This document shows positions 37,158 through 46,983 of a stretch of DNA of 51,749 nt, in pieces. Position numbers and translations under genes: made by a program. Positions within the stretch are counted from its first letter, which is position 1. Every line of letters starts with the position of its first letter. The notes beneath the pieces are model-generated. The model was not told the DNA's origin. It did no database searches and worked only from the letters and a program-made list of their open reading frames with translations. The stretch comes from Acidimicrobiia bacterium (GTDB lineage: Bacteria; Actinomycetota; Acidimicrobiia; Spongiisociales; ZC4RG35), in NCBI GenBank assembly GCA_025922945.1, contig JAICGW010000003.1:1-51749 (forward strand), read 5' to 3'.

Positions 37158-37324
37158 GGTCGCTCGATTCTATGGGCCTGGTGGCGACGTGATCGGTAGG
37201 GCCATCAGGCGCTGGTGATGTAGCGGGGGAGAAACCGGGACCAGATTTGGGCTCACAGGTTCGTCCGAAAGACTCCACCCTGGTACAAACTTTCGTTCAG
37301 CTCTCATCGGAGACGAAAGCACTC

Positions 37325-38491
37325 ATGCACCCCGAGGACTCATCTGGATTTCGACTCATTGGGCACTCCGATCTCAATGGGCACGGAGACGGAATGCAGG
37401 TGATGCCTCTGGGAGACGTCCTCTACGTGGCCCATTTCGGGCCGAGCGGAAAAGGGACCACGATCCTCGACATCTCCGATCCGACGGGGCCGAGGGTGGT
37501 CCGGCAATGGGATGCTCCTCCGCGATCTCACACCCACAAGGTGCAGGTGGCCGACGGCTTTCTGATGACCAACCATGAGCTGTTTCGCAGTGATGGCCCG
37601 GCCCCGGTAGGCATGGCGATCTACGACCTCACCGATCCATTTGACCCTCGGCGGGTCGGCTTCATCGATACCGGCGGTCGGGGGGTACACCGCATCGTCT
37701 ACGAGGGTGGCGACCTCGCCTACATCTCGGCCACGCCGGAGGGCTTTACCGGCCGGATCTGGATGATCGTCGACGTGTCGGACCCCACCCACCCCACCGA
37801 GGTCGGTCGATGGTGGTGGCGCGGCATGTGGCGAGCCGGAGGAGAGACCATGGAGTTACCGGCCAACGAAGAATGGCTTGTCCACCACGCCATGGTTCAC
37901 GGCGATCGTGCCTACCTGGGATTTTGGAACGGAGGCATGGTGGTGATCGACATCTCGGAGCTCAGCGCCCCCAAGACTGTGTCACGGCTCGGATGGGACG
38001 AAGGGGGACACACCCACACCTGTCTCCCGCTCCCCGATCGCAATCTGGTTGTGGTCACTGATGAGGCGATCAGTGAGGGATGTCAGGGAGACCGGCACAT
38101 GGTGAGAATCGTCGACGTCACTGATGAGCGGGCTCCATTCGTTCGCTCCATTTGCCCAGTGCCAGAAGGCGACTTCTGCGAACGCGGATTGCGGTTTGGG
38201 TCTCATTGTCTGCACGAGAATCGTCCCAACAGCTACCGCAGCCAGGATCTTGTCTTTGTGACGTACTTCAATGCCGGCCTGCGGGTCTATGACACTTCGG
38301 ATGCAGACGAGCCGGTGGAAGTGGGGCACTGGATACCGGAATGTCCTCCCAACCAGTTGGCCGCGCAAATCAACGACGTGTACGTGTCCGATGACCTCAC
38401 CGTGTACACAACTGATCGGATCAACGGTGGGGTCTACATCCTCGAGCCCGAACGAGCTATGGCGGCTCGCATGACCCAAGCAGCCTGGTGA
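37325..38491 (+). CDS. LVIVD-repeat beta-propeller-like protein
   Basis: Repeated units GDVLYVAHFG..TTILDISDP, DLAYISA...IWMIVDVSDPTHPTEVGRW, RAYLGFWNGGMVVIDISEL. Confidence 0.8.
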   Translation: MHPEDSSGFRLIGHSDLNGHGDGMQVMPLGDVLYVAHFGPSGKGTTILDISDPTGPRVVRQWDAPPRSHTHKVQVADGFLMTNHELFRSDGPAPVGMAIYDLTDPFDPRRVGFIDTGGRGVHRIVYEGGDLAYISATPEGFTGRIWMIVDVSDPTHPTEVGRWWWRGMWRAGGETMELPANEEWLVHHAMVHGDRAYLGFWNGGMVVIDISELSAPKTVSRLGWDEGGHTHTCLPLPDRNLVVVTDEAISEGCQGDRHMVRIVDVTDERAPFVRSICPVPEGDFCERGLRFGSHCLHENRPNSYRSQDLVFVTYFNAGLRVYDTSDADEPVEVGHWIPECPPNQLAAQINDVYVSDDLTVYTTDRINGGVYILEPERAMAARMTQAAW

Positions 38492-38510
38492 AAGCGCAGG
38501 GGAGTAGCCA

Positions 38511-39515
38511 ATGACCACATACGACGTCCATGCCCACTGCATCCCCGCCGAGCTCTTCGACCTCTTTCGGTCCGACGGCCCGCGCCTCGGCATCGAGCTG
38601 AGAAACGATGGCAAGGGCGAGTACGCCGTCATTCGTGATCGGGTGCGACTGCAACCCTTCAACCCCGTCCTCAGCGATTTGGAGGCGCGTATCCAGGCGA
38701 TGGATGCGACGGGAGTCGATGTCCAGCTGCTCTCCGGTTGGATCGACCTCACCGCCTACGCCCTCGATGCCGACGCTGGGGCCGAGTATTCGCGACGGTT
38801 CAACGAGATCATCGCCGCCGAGGCGGGCCGCTTTCCAGACCGGCTCATTCCCCTCGGGACGATCCCTCTGCAAGATCCCCGGCGAGCCGCCCAGGAGTTG
38901 GACTATGCGGTAGGCGACCTGGGGATGGCCGGTGTGCAAATCGCGACCACCGTCGATGGCACCGACCTCGACCAAGCCGGACTCGACCCCTTTTGGGAAG
39001 CGGCCGCAGGCTTGAGATGTCTCATCGTCCTGCACCCCTGTGACCCTCTCCCCGGGGTCGACCTGTCCCGCAATTTTCTCGACAACATGGTGGGCCGCCC
39101 GGCCGAGAGCACCATCGCCGTGGCCCACCTTTTATTCAGCGGCGTTCTCGAGCGGTACCCCGAACTCGTCATCTGTGTTGTGCACGGCGGCGGTTTTCTT
39201 CCCTATCAGCTGGGGCGTATGCAGCGGGGCTTTGACGCGGTGCCCCGGTTGGCGGCCCAGAACATCTCGACCCCGCCGTCCGAGTTGGCCCGTCGGCTCT
39301 ACTACGACACCGTGCTCCATGACCCATCCCCGCTCGCTTTCCTCGTGGGCCACGTCGGAGTCGACCATGTCGTCATGGGGACGGACTACCCCTTCCCGAT
39401 GGGCGATCCGAAACCGGTGAACATGGTCAACGCCATCCCCGGGCTCTCCGATGAGCAGCGACAGCTAATTCTCGGGGACAACGTCTCCCGGCTGCTCCAA
39501 GGAGTCGACCGCTAG
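38511..39515 (+). CDS. Amidohydrolase family protein (ACMSD-like), second paralogue
   Basis: TTYDVHAHCIP, LIVLHPCDPLPG, LVICVVHGGGFLPYQLGR, VVMGTDYPFPMGD. Confidence 0.9.
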   Translation: MTTYDVHAHCIPAELFDLFRSDGPRLGIELRNDGKGEYAVIRDRVRLQPFNPVLSDLEARIQAMDATGVDVQLLSGWIDLTAYALDADAGAEYSRRFNEIIAAEAGRFPDRLIPLGTIPLQDPRRAAQELDYAVGDLGMAGVQIATTVDGTDLDQAGLDPFWEAAAGLRCLIVLHPCDPLPGVDLSRNFLDNMVGRPAESTIAVAHLLFSGVLERYPELVICVVHGGGFLPYQLGRMQRGFDAVPRLAAQNISTPPSELARRLYYDTVLHDPSPLAFLVGHVGVDHVVMGTDYPFPMGDPKPVNMVNAIPGLSDEQRQLILGDNVSRLLQGVDR

Positions 39516-40769
39516 GTCGGCGGGCGACCGGTCCTCGTAAGCCCACAACTGGGGCATGAAGCGGGCGATCGCCAGGGCACCGATGACACAGGCGATTCCG
39601 CCAGAGACCACAGAGAATCGCACCGAGGTCAGGGCGGCGACTGCACCAGCCTCGAGGTCGCCCAGTCTGGGCCCGCCACCCACCACCGCGGTGTGTACCG
39701 CGGATAGTCGACCACGCAAGGCGTCAGGCACCACCAATTGGAGGATGGTGTTGCGAAAGACGGCGGAGACCACGTCGGCACCACCGGCCACTGCCAGCAG
39801 GACCAAGGCGAAAGGCAGGTAACTGATCAGGCCGAAGATGGTGATGGCGAGTCCCCAGACCACCACGGCAATGACCACGACCCGGCCCCGTCGCGAAACC
39901 GCGCTGACCCACCCCGAAGTCAAGGCGGCAATCAGCGCCCCCATACCCGGAGCGGCGTAGAGAAGACCGACAGTCGTTGCATCGCCCCCGAATATCTCGG
40001 TGCCGAGAGCGGGGAAGAGGGCGTGGGGCATGCCGAAGATCATGGCGTTGAGATCGATGAGGAACCCCGACTGCAGCAGGGGCTGGCCCCTGAGATAAGT
40101 GAGGCCCTCTCTGATCGAGGACATGCTGACCGCCCGCCCGCCACCTTCCGGACGGAGAGGACCCACCCAAAGCAGGGTGAAGGCGGCGGCGGTAAACGCA
40201 ACGGCCTCGGCCGCGTAGGTGAACGGGAGGCTGTACCGAGCAATGAGAAGCCCCGCCAGAGCTGGTCCGACTGCGGCGGCGACTTCATGCATAGTGGAGT
40301 TCAAAGCGAAGCCCGAGGGCAGCAGTTCCCGACGCAACAAGGCAGGGATCGCAGCCATCCGAGCGGGACCATTGATTGCGCTGAGGGCGGCGTTCAGGGC
40401 GCTCAGCGCATAGAGGGGCCAAAGTGCCGGCTCGGCAGCGGAGGCGTTCAGCATCAGGCCGATGGCCGTGACGGCCAGCAAGACATGGCCTACAACCAGC
40501 AGCTTGCGGCGATCGAAAGCATCGGCCACCGCTCCGCCGACGAGCGATACTGCCATGAGGGGTATGAACTGGGCGATTCCCAAGGCGCCGACGGCCAGAG
40601 TCGAGCCGGTGATGAGGAAGACCTGATAAGGAACCGCCACGATGGTGATCTGCCGGCCGAAGTGGGCCAGGAGCTGGCCGAGGTAGAGGATCCGGAACCG
40701 GGGCGATTCCCGAAGGGGGGTGATATCGACGACGAGCCGCCGACGGGGACTGAGATCGCTCAAGGCCAA
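39465..40769 (-). CDS. MFS transporter (C-terminus overlaps the convergent amidohydrolase)
   Basis: FRILYLGQLLAHFGRQITIVAVPYQVFLITGSTLAVGALGIAQFIPLMAVSLVGGAVADAFDRRKLL. Confidence 0.88.
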   Translation of the reverse strand: MALSDLSPRRRLVVDITPLRESPRFRILYLGQLLAHFGRQITIVAVPYQVFLITGSTLAVGALGIAQFIPLMAVSLVGGAVADAFDRRKLLVVGHVLLAVTAIGLMLNASAAEPALWPLYALSALNAALSAINGPARMAAIPALLRRELLPSGFALNSTMHEVAAAVGPALAGLLIARYSLPFTYAAEAVAFTAAAFTLLWVGPLRPEGGGRAVSMSSIREGLTYLRGQPLLQSGFLIDLNAMIFGMPHALFPALGTEIFGGDATTVGLLYAAPGMGALIAALTSGWVSAVSRRGRVVVIAVVVWGLAITIFGLISYLPFALVLLAVAGGADVVSAVFRNTILQLVVPDALRGRLSAVHTAVVGGGPRLGDLEAGAVAALTSVRFSVVSGGIACVIGALAIARFMPQLWAYEDRSPADLAVDSLEQPGDVVPEN

Positions 40770-40801
40770 TCTGCCAAAGTGGGTTCTCCGATAGAACGAT
40801 T

Positions 40802-41947
40802 GTGCATGACCACGTGAGCGCCATATTCAACCCCGATCTCGAGTCGCTGACCTGCTTCGATTGCGGGGCACGTCATGAGCCCGGCCGGCTCCTCTCCACG
40901 TGCGAAAGATGTGGACTTCCTCTGCAGGTCAATATGCGGTTGAAACCAGAAACCGATCCGGAATCGGTCATCGACCGGTCGTTTTCGTCGCTTTGGAGGT
41001 ACCGGGGGGTCCTGCCGATCCAGCCCGAGGGGGCCATCACCCTGACCGAGGGGTGGACACCTGTGGTGCCGGTCGATGCCACGACCTGGGTCAAAGACGA
41101 GGCGCGGAATCCCACCGGTTCGTTCAAGGCGCGGGGGATGTCGATGGCGGTTTCGGGGGCCGTCGCCCTCGGAGTCGAGCGCCTGGTCGCACCTTCAGCC
41201 GGGAATGCGGCAGGAGCGCTCGCGGCCTATGGCGCCGCCGCCGGCGTCGAAGTGCTGGTGGCGATGCCCGAGGATACGCCCCGGGCATTCGTTGAGGAAT
41301 GCCGCCACTACGGAGCGCGGGTGGAGCTCGTCCCGGGGACCATCTCCGACGCGGGGCGTTGGCTTGGCGACAATCGGTCACCGGGTGACTTCGACCTCTC
41401 GACTCTGAAAGAGCCCTACCGGGTCGAAGGCAAGAAGACCATGGGCTACGAGCTCTGGGAACAGTTCGAGGGAGACCTCCCCGACGTGATCATCTATCCC
41501 ACCGGTGGCGGGACCGGCCTGGTGGGGATGTGGAAGGCCTTTGACGAAATGGAGACCATGGGGTGGATCGGCCCCGCTCGACCGCGGCTGGTGGCGGTGC
41601 AATCGGATGGCTGTGCGCCGATCGTGGAGGGGATGCGAAATGACCGGGAACGGACTCAACCCTGGCCCGATCCCAAAACCAAGGCCTATGGGCTGAGGGT
41701 TCCCAACCCGATCGCCGGATTCCTGTGTCTTCGTGCCTTGCGCCAGACGAAGGGCACCGCCGTCGCCGTACCCGAGAAGGACATCATTCCGGCGGCGGCG
41801 GCCATGTCCGCGGCAACCGGGGTGGACGCTTGCCCGGAGGCGGGGGCGGCGTGGGCCGCCCTGGGGACTCTCAGAGATCAGGGGTGGACGGGAGGCGAGG
41901 ACCGTGTACTGGTGTTCAACACCGGGACCGGCATCAAATACCGCTGA
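40802..41947 (+). CDS. Threonine synthase-like PLP-dependent enzyme with N-terminal zinc ribbon
   Basis: CFDCGARHEPGRLLSTCERCGLPL; EARNPTGSFKARGMSMAVS (PLP Lys), GNAAGALAAYGAAAG, YPTGGGTGLVGMWKAF. Confidence 0.9.
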   Translation: MHDHVSAIFNPDLESLTCFDCGARHEPGRLLSTCERCGLPLQVNMRLKPETDPESVIDRSFSSLWRYRGVLPIQPEGAITLTEGWTPVVPVDATTWVKDEARNPTGSFKARGMSMAVSGAVALGVERLVAPSAGNAAGALAAYGAAAGVEVLVAMPEDTPRAFVEECRHYGARVELVPGTISDAGRWLGDNRSPGDFDLSTLKEPYRVEGKKTMGYELWEQFEGDLPDVIIYPTGGGTGLVGMWKAFDEMETMGWIGPARPRLVAVQSDGCAPIVEGMRNDRERTQPWPDPKTKAYGLRVPNPIAGFLCLRALRQTKGTAVAVPEKDIIPAAAAMSAATGVDACPEAGAAWAALGTLRDQGWTGGEDRVLVFNTGTGIKYR

Positions 41948-41950
41948 ACC

Positions 41951-42880
41951 TCAGCGGCCCTCGGTGCGGGGGTCGAGGACATCGCGCAGACCGTCGCCGA
42001 CGAGGTTGAACGAGAGCGCCCAGAGGAACACCATCAGGCCGGGGAAGGCCGAGGTCCACCAGCGGCCGGCGATGATGTCGGCTTGGCCCTCGCTCACCAA
42101 AGTGCCCCATTCCGCTTGGCCGGCAACGGCCAACCCGATGAAGGCGAGGGTCGCTCCCAGGAGCACGGCGTGGCCCATGTCCAATGTGGCCTGGACGGCG
42201 ACCGGCGTCAACGAGTTGGGGAGGATGTCTTTGCGGATGATTCCGAACTTCGAGTCTCCGATCGTCCGCGCGGCGTCGACATAGTCTTCCTCGCGCACCT
42301 GGAGGATCTGGCTGCGGATGATGCGGGCGTAACGCGCCCACATGATTGCGGCCAGGGCCACGACGATGTTGACGAACGACGGTCCCAGAATGGCCGCGAT
42401 CGCCAGCGGGAAGACCAGCGTCGGTATGGAAAGGAAGACGTCCACCGTCCTCATCAGAAAGGCGTCGACCTTCCCCCCCACGATTCCGGCCGTGCAGCCG
42501 ACGATCAGACCCATCAGGACTGCTCCGGCCACCACATAGAGCGAGAGCTGTAGTGACAGCCGCGCACCCCAGACGATGCCATAGAGGACATCTCCACCGA
42601 GCCGGGTCGTTCCGAGGGGGTGACCTTCGGTCCCGGGTGGGACGGCGACCGCGGTCAGGTCGCGCGGCATCTGATAGGCGCCGCGGGGGTTCTCGTCCAC
42701 GATCAGGGGAGCGAAGATCGCCATCGTCAGCATGGCCGCGATGAGTGTGGCTCCAAAGGCCGTGCTCCCGCGGCTGAACACTTCCCTGGTCGTCGCCCAC
42801 AGTCGCCGAGCCTTGACCCTGATCGGGGTGTCCCGGAGCACACGCGGCGCTGTCTCGGTGCGGACCGTCTGAAACCACAT
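41951..42880 (-). CDS. ABC transporter permease (DppC/OppC-like)
   Basis: EGHPLGTTRLGGDVLYGIVWGARLSLQLSLYVV, DYVDAARTIGDSKFGIIRKDILPNSLTPVAVQATLDMGHAVLLGATLAFIGL. Confidence 0.93.
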   Translation of the reverse strand: MWFQTVRTETAPRVLRDTPIRVKARRLWATTREVFSRGSTAFGATLIAAMLTMAIFAPLIVDENPRGAYQMPRDLTAVAVPPGTEGHPLGTTRLGGDVLYGIVWGARLSLQLSLYVVAGAVLMGLIVGCTAGIVGGKVDAFLMRTVDVFLSIPTLVFPLAIAAILGPSFVNIVVALAAIMWARYARIIRSQILQVREEDYVDAARTIGDSKFGIIRKDILPNSLTPVAVQATLDMGHAVLLGATLAFIGLAVAGQAEWGTLVSEGQADIIAGRWWTSAFPGLMVFLWALSFNLVGDGLRDVLDPRTEGR

Positions 42881-42882
42881 AA

Positions 42883-43893
42883 TCAGGTCTTCCTCAGCAC
42901 GACGCGGCGATCAAGATACCCGTAGGTGACATCGACGAGCAGGTTGATGCAGAGGAAGAGGATGCTGGTGAAGATGACGAAGGCGAGGGTGGTGGCCTGA
43001 TCACCGCTCAGAACGGAATCGGCCATCCAACTGCCAAGGCCGGGCCAGCCGAAGATCGTTTCCACTACCACCGTTCCCTCGAACATGATCCCGATTGAGA
43101 GACCTATGACCGTGACCGTGGGGATGAAGGCATTGCGGCGGGCGTGACGACGGACGACGAGTCGCTCGGGGAGGCCTCGGGCCCGAGCCGCATCGACATA
43201 GTCCTTACCCATCTCCTCGAGGAGCGACGAGCGCATCATTCTGGTGACGATGCCGACTGCCCCGTATCCCAGGGTGAGGGCCGGAAGGACGAGGTGCCAG
43301 ACCGCATCCTTGAGGCCGGCCCAGCTACCGGCGAGGATCGAATCGATCACGTAGAAGTTGGTGGGATGAGGGATGCTGGCCCATACCCGGAAATCGGATC
43401 TCCCGTGCGGGAACCAGCCGAGATAGGACCAGAAGATGATGAGGAGCACGATCCCAAGCCAGAACGTGGGCATGCTGGCTCCACCAACTGCGAACACACT
43501 TGTGAGCTGATCGGACAGCCGGTTGCGACGTCTGGCGGAGAACGTGCCGAGCCCGATCCCCAACGTGACCGCCCACAAAGAGGCGGCGACGCCCAACTCG
43601 AAAGAGGCGGGGATCCGCGACCTGAACACATCCACCACCGGCGAGGCGGCGACCGCCGACCACCCCAATTCACCCCGGATCACTCCTCCGAGCCAGGCCA
43701 GGTATTGCATGGGCACCGGCTCGTCGAGGTTGAACCGCTCCTCCAGCGCGGCGATCTCTTCATCGGTCATCCCCGGTTCTAGATAGGGACCGATCGTGGT
43801 GCCGCCGAGCCGGGTCATCGAGAAAACGAGGATGCTGACGACCACGATTACGAAGGGCAGTGCCAGCAACCGACGCGTTATGTACCTATGCAC
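42883..43893 (-). CDS. ABC transporter permease (DppB/OppB-like)
   Basis: YITRRLLALPFVIVVVSILVFSMTRL, DYVDAARARGLPERLVVRRHARRNAFIPTVTVIGLSIGIMFEGTVVVETIFGWPGLG. Confidence 0.94.
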   Translation of the reverse strand: MHRYITRRLLALPFVIVVVSILVFSMTRLGGTTIGPYLEPGMTDEEIAALEERFNLDEPVPMQYLAWLGGVIRGELGWSAVAASPVVDVFRSRIPASFELGVAASLWAVTLGIGLGTFSARRRNRLSDQLTSVFAVGGASMPTFWLGIVLLIIFWSYLGWFPHGRSDFRVWASIPHPTNFYVIDSILAGSWAGLKDAVWHLVLPALTLGYGAVGIVTRMMRSSLLEEMGKDYVDAARARGLPERLVVRRHARRNAFIPTVTVIGLSIGIMFEGTVVVETIFGWPGLGSWMADSVLSGDQATTLAFVIFTSILFLCINLLVDVTYGYLDRRVVLRKT

Positions 43894-43936
43894 GCTTCAG
43901 ACTTCCTTCGGCGAGGATCGGTAACGACCTGACAGT

Positions 43937-43968
43937 ACCGCCGGACAGGAATTGTCCCGCCCGGCGGT
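43937..43968. promoter_or_regulatory. Intercistronic stem-loop between substrate-binding protein and permease genes
   Basis: ACCGCCGG...CCGGCGGT perfect 8-bp outer stem with inner ACA/TGT pairing. Confidence 0.6.
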
Positions 43969-44022
43969 GCGATGCACTCCGAGCACTTCGGGTGCAACTT
44001 CTGTCATTGGATCCGAGCTACC

Positions 44023-45717
44023 TCACTTGCTGTAGAGCGCCCAGTACTGCGACGGCCGGGCCCACATCGGGTTCTCGACGTGACCCTGCACCCACTCACC
44101 GGATGCCGAGGGAGCGCCCTCGTTGGCCGGCATGATCCACATCGCCTCCTCGAAGAGAACGTTTTGGATCTCAGAGAGGATGCTCAGGCGCTCCTCTTCG
44201 TCCAGGGTGGTGCGAGCGGAGTTGATCAGAGTGTCGATCGCCTCGGGATCGGAGTAGCCGTCGACGAAGCTGTTGACCGCCCCGTACCTGCCGTCTGACA
44301 GTGCGCTGTCGAACAGGTAGGCGTCCGGCGTGCTGTATTGCGAGCTGGTGTACGACCACATCGCCACCGGCAAGGGGTCAGTCGCCAGAATCTCGTCGAA
44401 CTGTGCCTCCGGCACGGCCATCACATTGACATGAAAGTTCGGGTTAAGAGCTTCGATGCTGTCTTTCAGCGTCAGAGCGGCACCAGTGAACCCCTCGTGA
44501 GTTTGGTCGCTGGCTATGGAGATGGTGAATCCCTCATCCCAGTAACCGGCCTCGCGGAAGAGCTCCTCCGCCCGAGCCGGATCGGTCTCGTAAATCGGAG
44601 CATCGGGGTCGTACCCATACATCTCGACGGGGAGGATGAAGCTGTTACGACCACCGAGTCCGCCCAGGATCCCGTCGATCATGCCCTGGTAGTTGTAGGC
44701 ATAGTTAAAGGCTTGCCGTACCCGCACGTCCTGGAAGAAGTCGAGCGGGATGGTGTCGCCCTCGGGTAGGCAGTCCTCGCAGATGTTCATGTTCATGCCG
44801 ATCTGGAGCACCTGCAGGTCAAGGATGCTGGTGTCGACGACCGCGTGCTCGATAGGCTCGATCGAGGGCACGTCCGTGGGGCTGATGTCGACGATGTCGT
44901 ACTCCCTTGCCTGCAAACCGGTGGCCGGCGTGTCGACGATCAACTCCCAACGCACGGGCAGGTGGGCCGGCTCACCCCAATAGTCGGGGTTGATGTCGAA
45001 GGTCATGCGGTCACCGCGTTCCCAGGTGGCGAGGGTGTACGGACCGGTCCCCACCATGTTCTGGGCCATGAACTCGTTGGGCTGACCGGCGACCACGCCA
45101 CCGTTTGCTTCCACCGCGTCCTGGCTGACGACTGATGCCACTGGATGGGCAGCGAGGAAGGCGAGGAAGGAGGCGTCGACCTCGTTCAGGGTCACTTCGA
45201 AGGTGAGGTCGTCGACTACCCGGGTCTCGGCCACGTTCTCAAACAGTGGTGCCTGGCCTTCGGGAAGGTTCATCTCGACGACGCGATCCCACGAGTACTT
45301 GACGTCCTCGGCCGTCATGTCGGTGCCGTCGGAGAAGACCACGCCCTCCCGGAGCGGGAAGGTGTAGGTAAGCCCGTCCTCGGAGAGCAAGCCATTCTCC
45401 TGGCTCGGAACCTCGGTCGAAAGCTGCGGGATAACCGAACCGTCCTCCGCGTCAATGAAGACCAGCCGGTCGTAGACATTGAGGATGACGTCCATGCCGA
45501 CATCGTTCCCGTTGACGGCAGCGGGATCGAGGTTGAAGACGTCGTCGTTGACAGTGGCCACCAGCACGTCGGGGTTGGGCACGTCACCGGTACCTGCCGC
45601 CGCCGTCGTACCAGAGCTCGATGTCGTTTCGGTAGTCCCTGTGGCGCACGCCGATCCAACCAGCGTGAGGACGGCGCATAAGGCCAATATCCTCGCCGCA
45701 AACGATTTTCGTCCCAT
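44023..45717 (-). CDS. ABC transporter substrate-binding lipoprotein (SBP family 5, oligopeptide type)
   Basis: Lipobox TLVGSAC; SDGTDMTAEDVKYSWDRVVEMN, VGTGPYTLATWERGDRMTFDINPDYWG; GAGGAGG before ATG 45717. Confidence 0.92.
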   Translation of the reverse strand: MGRKSFAARILALCAVLTLVGSACATGTTETTSSSGTTAAAGTGDVPNPDVLVATVNDDVFNLDPAAVNGNDVGMDVILNVYDRLVFIDAEDGSVIPQLSTEVPSQENGLLSEDGLTYTFPLREGVVFSDGTDMTAEDVKYSWDRVVEMNLPEGQAPLFENVAETRVVDDLTFEVTLNEVDASFLAFLAAHPVASVVSQDAVEANGGVVAGQPNEFMAQNMVGTGPYTLATWERGDRMTFDINPDYWGEPAHLPVRWELIVDTPATGLQAREYDIVDISPTDVPSIEPIEHAVVDTSILDLQVLQIGMNMNICEDCLPEGDTIPLDFFQDVRVRQAFNYAYNYQGMIDGILGGLGGRNSFILPVEMYGYDPDAPIYETDPARAEELFREAGYWDEGFTISIASDQTHEGFTGAALTLKDSIEALNPNFHVNVMAVPEAQFDEILATDPLPVAMWSYTSSQYSTPDAYLFDSALSDGRYGAVNSFVDGYSDPEAIDTLINSARTTLDEEERLSILSEIQNVLFEEAMWIMPANEGAPSASGEWVQGHVENPMWARPSQYWALYSK

Positions 45718-45766
45718 GGGAGGCCTCCTCAAATTGTCTCCAGACGAGCGGGCTCGATCGCCAGCC

Positions 45767-45778
45767 CAATCGTTTGCA
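45767..45778. promoter_or_regulatory. Putative LacI-family operator upstream of the SBP gene
   Basis: Reverse strand TGCAAACGATTG, within GTTAGCGTGCAAACGATTGGG. Confidence 0.5.
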
Positions 45779-45834
45779 CGCTAACCAGGGGCGCCGTCCT
45801 CTGCAACCGATCCCAGAGGTCGTTTGGGGCCGAA

Positions 45835-46983
45835 TCAGCCGATGCGGCCCAGTCCCCGGGGGAAGTCATGGAGGGAGCGGTGCCCGTTTTGAGTTACCGC
45901 AACGAGATGCCCGGTCTGTACTCCGGCCCGTTCGTCGGTGGTGATGACGTTGGGCTGGATGACCAATGCCATGCCCTCCTCGAGTGTGAGGTCGGGTATG
46001 GGCAGGTTGGGGCGGCTCTTGGCCCCTAGGACCGGCGGCAGGTACCCACCGCCATAGCCATGAACAAGGTCGTCATAAATGGTGAACCCCATCTCTTCGA
46101 TGACTGCCGATGCCTCGACCAGGTCGGCGGCATGGGCGCCGGGACGAATTGCGGCGGCGATGGCATCGAAGGCGGCGTCGGCCGCCCGATGGAGGTCAAC
46201 GAATAGCGGCGTCGGGTCGGCGTTGATGCTGAAGGTCCGCAATACCTGGGCGGCATACCCCCAGTAGGCGGCGCTGATCTCGCAGAAGAGGATGTCACCG
46301 GCTTGCAGTCGCCGGGTCGACTGGAACTGGGACGGAACGCACTTGTTGGGATCGTTCATCGAGGTGACGGCGAAGTAGTGGATGTGGTTGGTGCCGCCCT
46401 CGGCCAGGTAGGCACCTTCGACAATCGCCGCCAACTGCCGCTCATCCATCCCGATTTCGACCTGGTCGACCAGGGCGGCGACCGCCTGATCGGAGAGCCG
46501 GGCAGCCACCTCCAGTCGCGCGATTTCCTCCTTTGACTTGATCAGCCGCAGTCGTTGGTACTCGGCATCCAGTTCGACCAACTCCCCCACTGCGCTCGCC
46601 AATCGCAAATGACTTCGGTGACGTAGGGGTCCCAATACTCCGACCCGCTGACCCGGCCCAACCCGAGCCCGAAGCAGCTCTTCGACGCGGGCGATGGTCG
46701 AGGGCCCGCCCCATTCCACCTCGCAGTCGGAGGCGATGGTGCGCGCATTGGGCAGATGGTTGTAATGCTGCACGAAGAGGCGCGGTGTCTCCTCGGGCGT
46801 GAACAGCAGGGCGGCTTCGGTGGTAACCGGCCAGTCGGTCAGCCAGGGGACGGCGGACCCGACGCGCTCGGCGCCATAAGCCAGGAGATGCGAAACTCCG
46901 GCGCCCTCCATCAGCTCGACGATCTTCTGGCGCCGTCCGACGAGCTCTTCCTGGCTGAATTTCGGATAGAGGTTTTCGGTCAT
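45835..46983 (-). CDS. M24/creatinase-fold protein with degenerate metal-binding residues
   Basis: Creatinase-like N-domain; FCEISAAYWGYAAQVLRTF, DLVHGYGGGYLPP, VIQPNVITTDERAGVQTGHLVAVTQNG. Confidence 0.88.
   Translation of the reverse strand: MTENLYPKFSQEELVGRRQKIVELMEGAGVSHLLAYGAERVGSAVPWLTDWPVTTEAALLFTPEETPRLFVQHYNHLPNARTIASDCEVEWGGPSTIARVEELLRARVGPGQRVGVLGPLRHRSHLRLASAVGELVELDAEYQRLRLIKSKEEIARLEVAARLSDQAVAALVDQVEIGMDERQLAAIVEGAYLAEGGTNHIHYFAVTSMNDPNKCVPSQFQSTRRLQAGDILFCEISAAYWGYAAQVLRTFSINADPTPLFVDLHRAADAAFDAIAAAIRPGAHAADLVEASAVIEEMGFTIYDDLVHGYGGGYLPPVLGAKSRPNLPIPDLTLEEGMALVIQPNVITTDERAGVQTGHLVAVTQNGHRSLHDFPRGLGRIG

Noticed and set aside
40793-40804. AGAACGATTGTG as a fifth LacI-like site
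   Set aside because: Only half-site similarity and overlaps the start codon of the threonine-synthase-like gene; too weak to include.
39738-40817. 359-aa plus ORF opposite the MFS gene
   Set aside because: Hydrophilic Gly/Asp/Glu-rich shadow of a TM-rich gene on the other strand.
40802-41947. Threonine-synthase-like gene as an ectoine EutB equivalent
   Set aside because: It has an N-terminal zinc ribbon and threonine synthase motifs rather than a serine/threonine dehydratase profile, so the full eut assignment is not supported.
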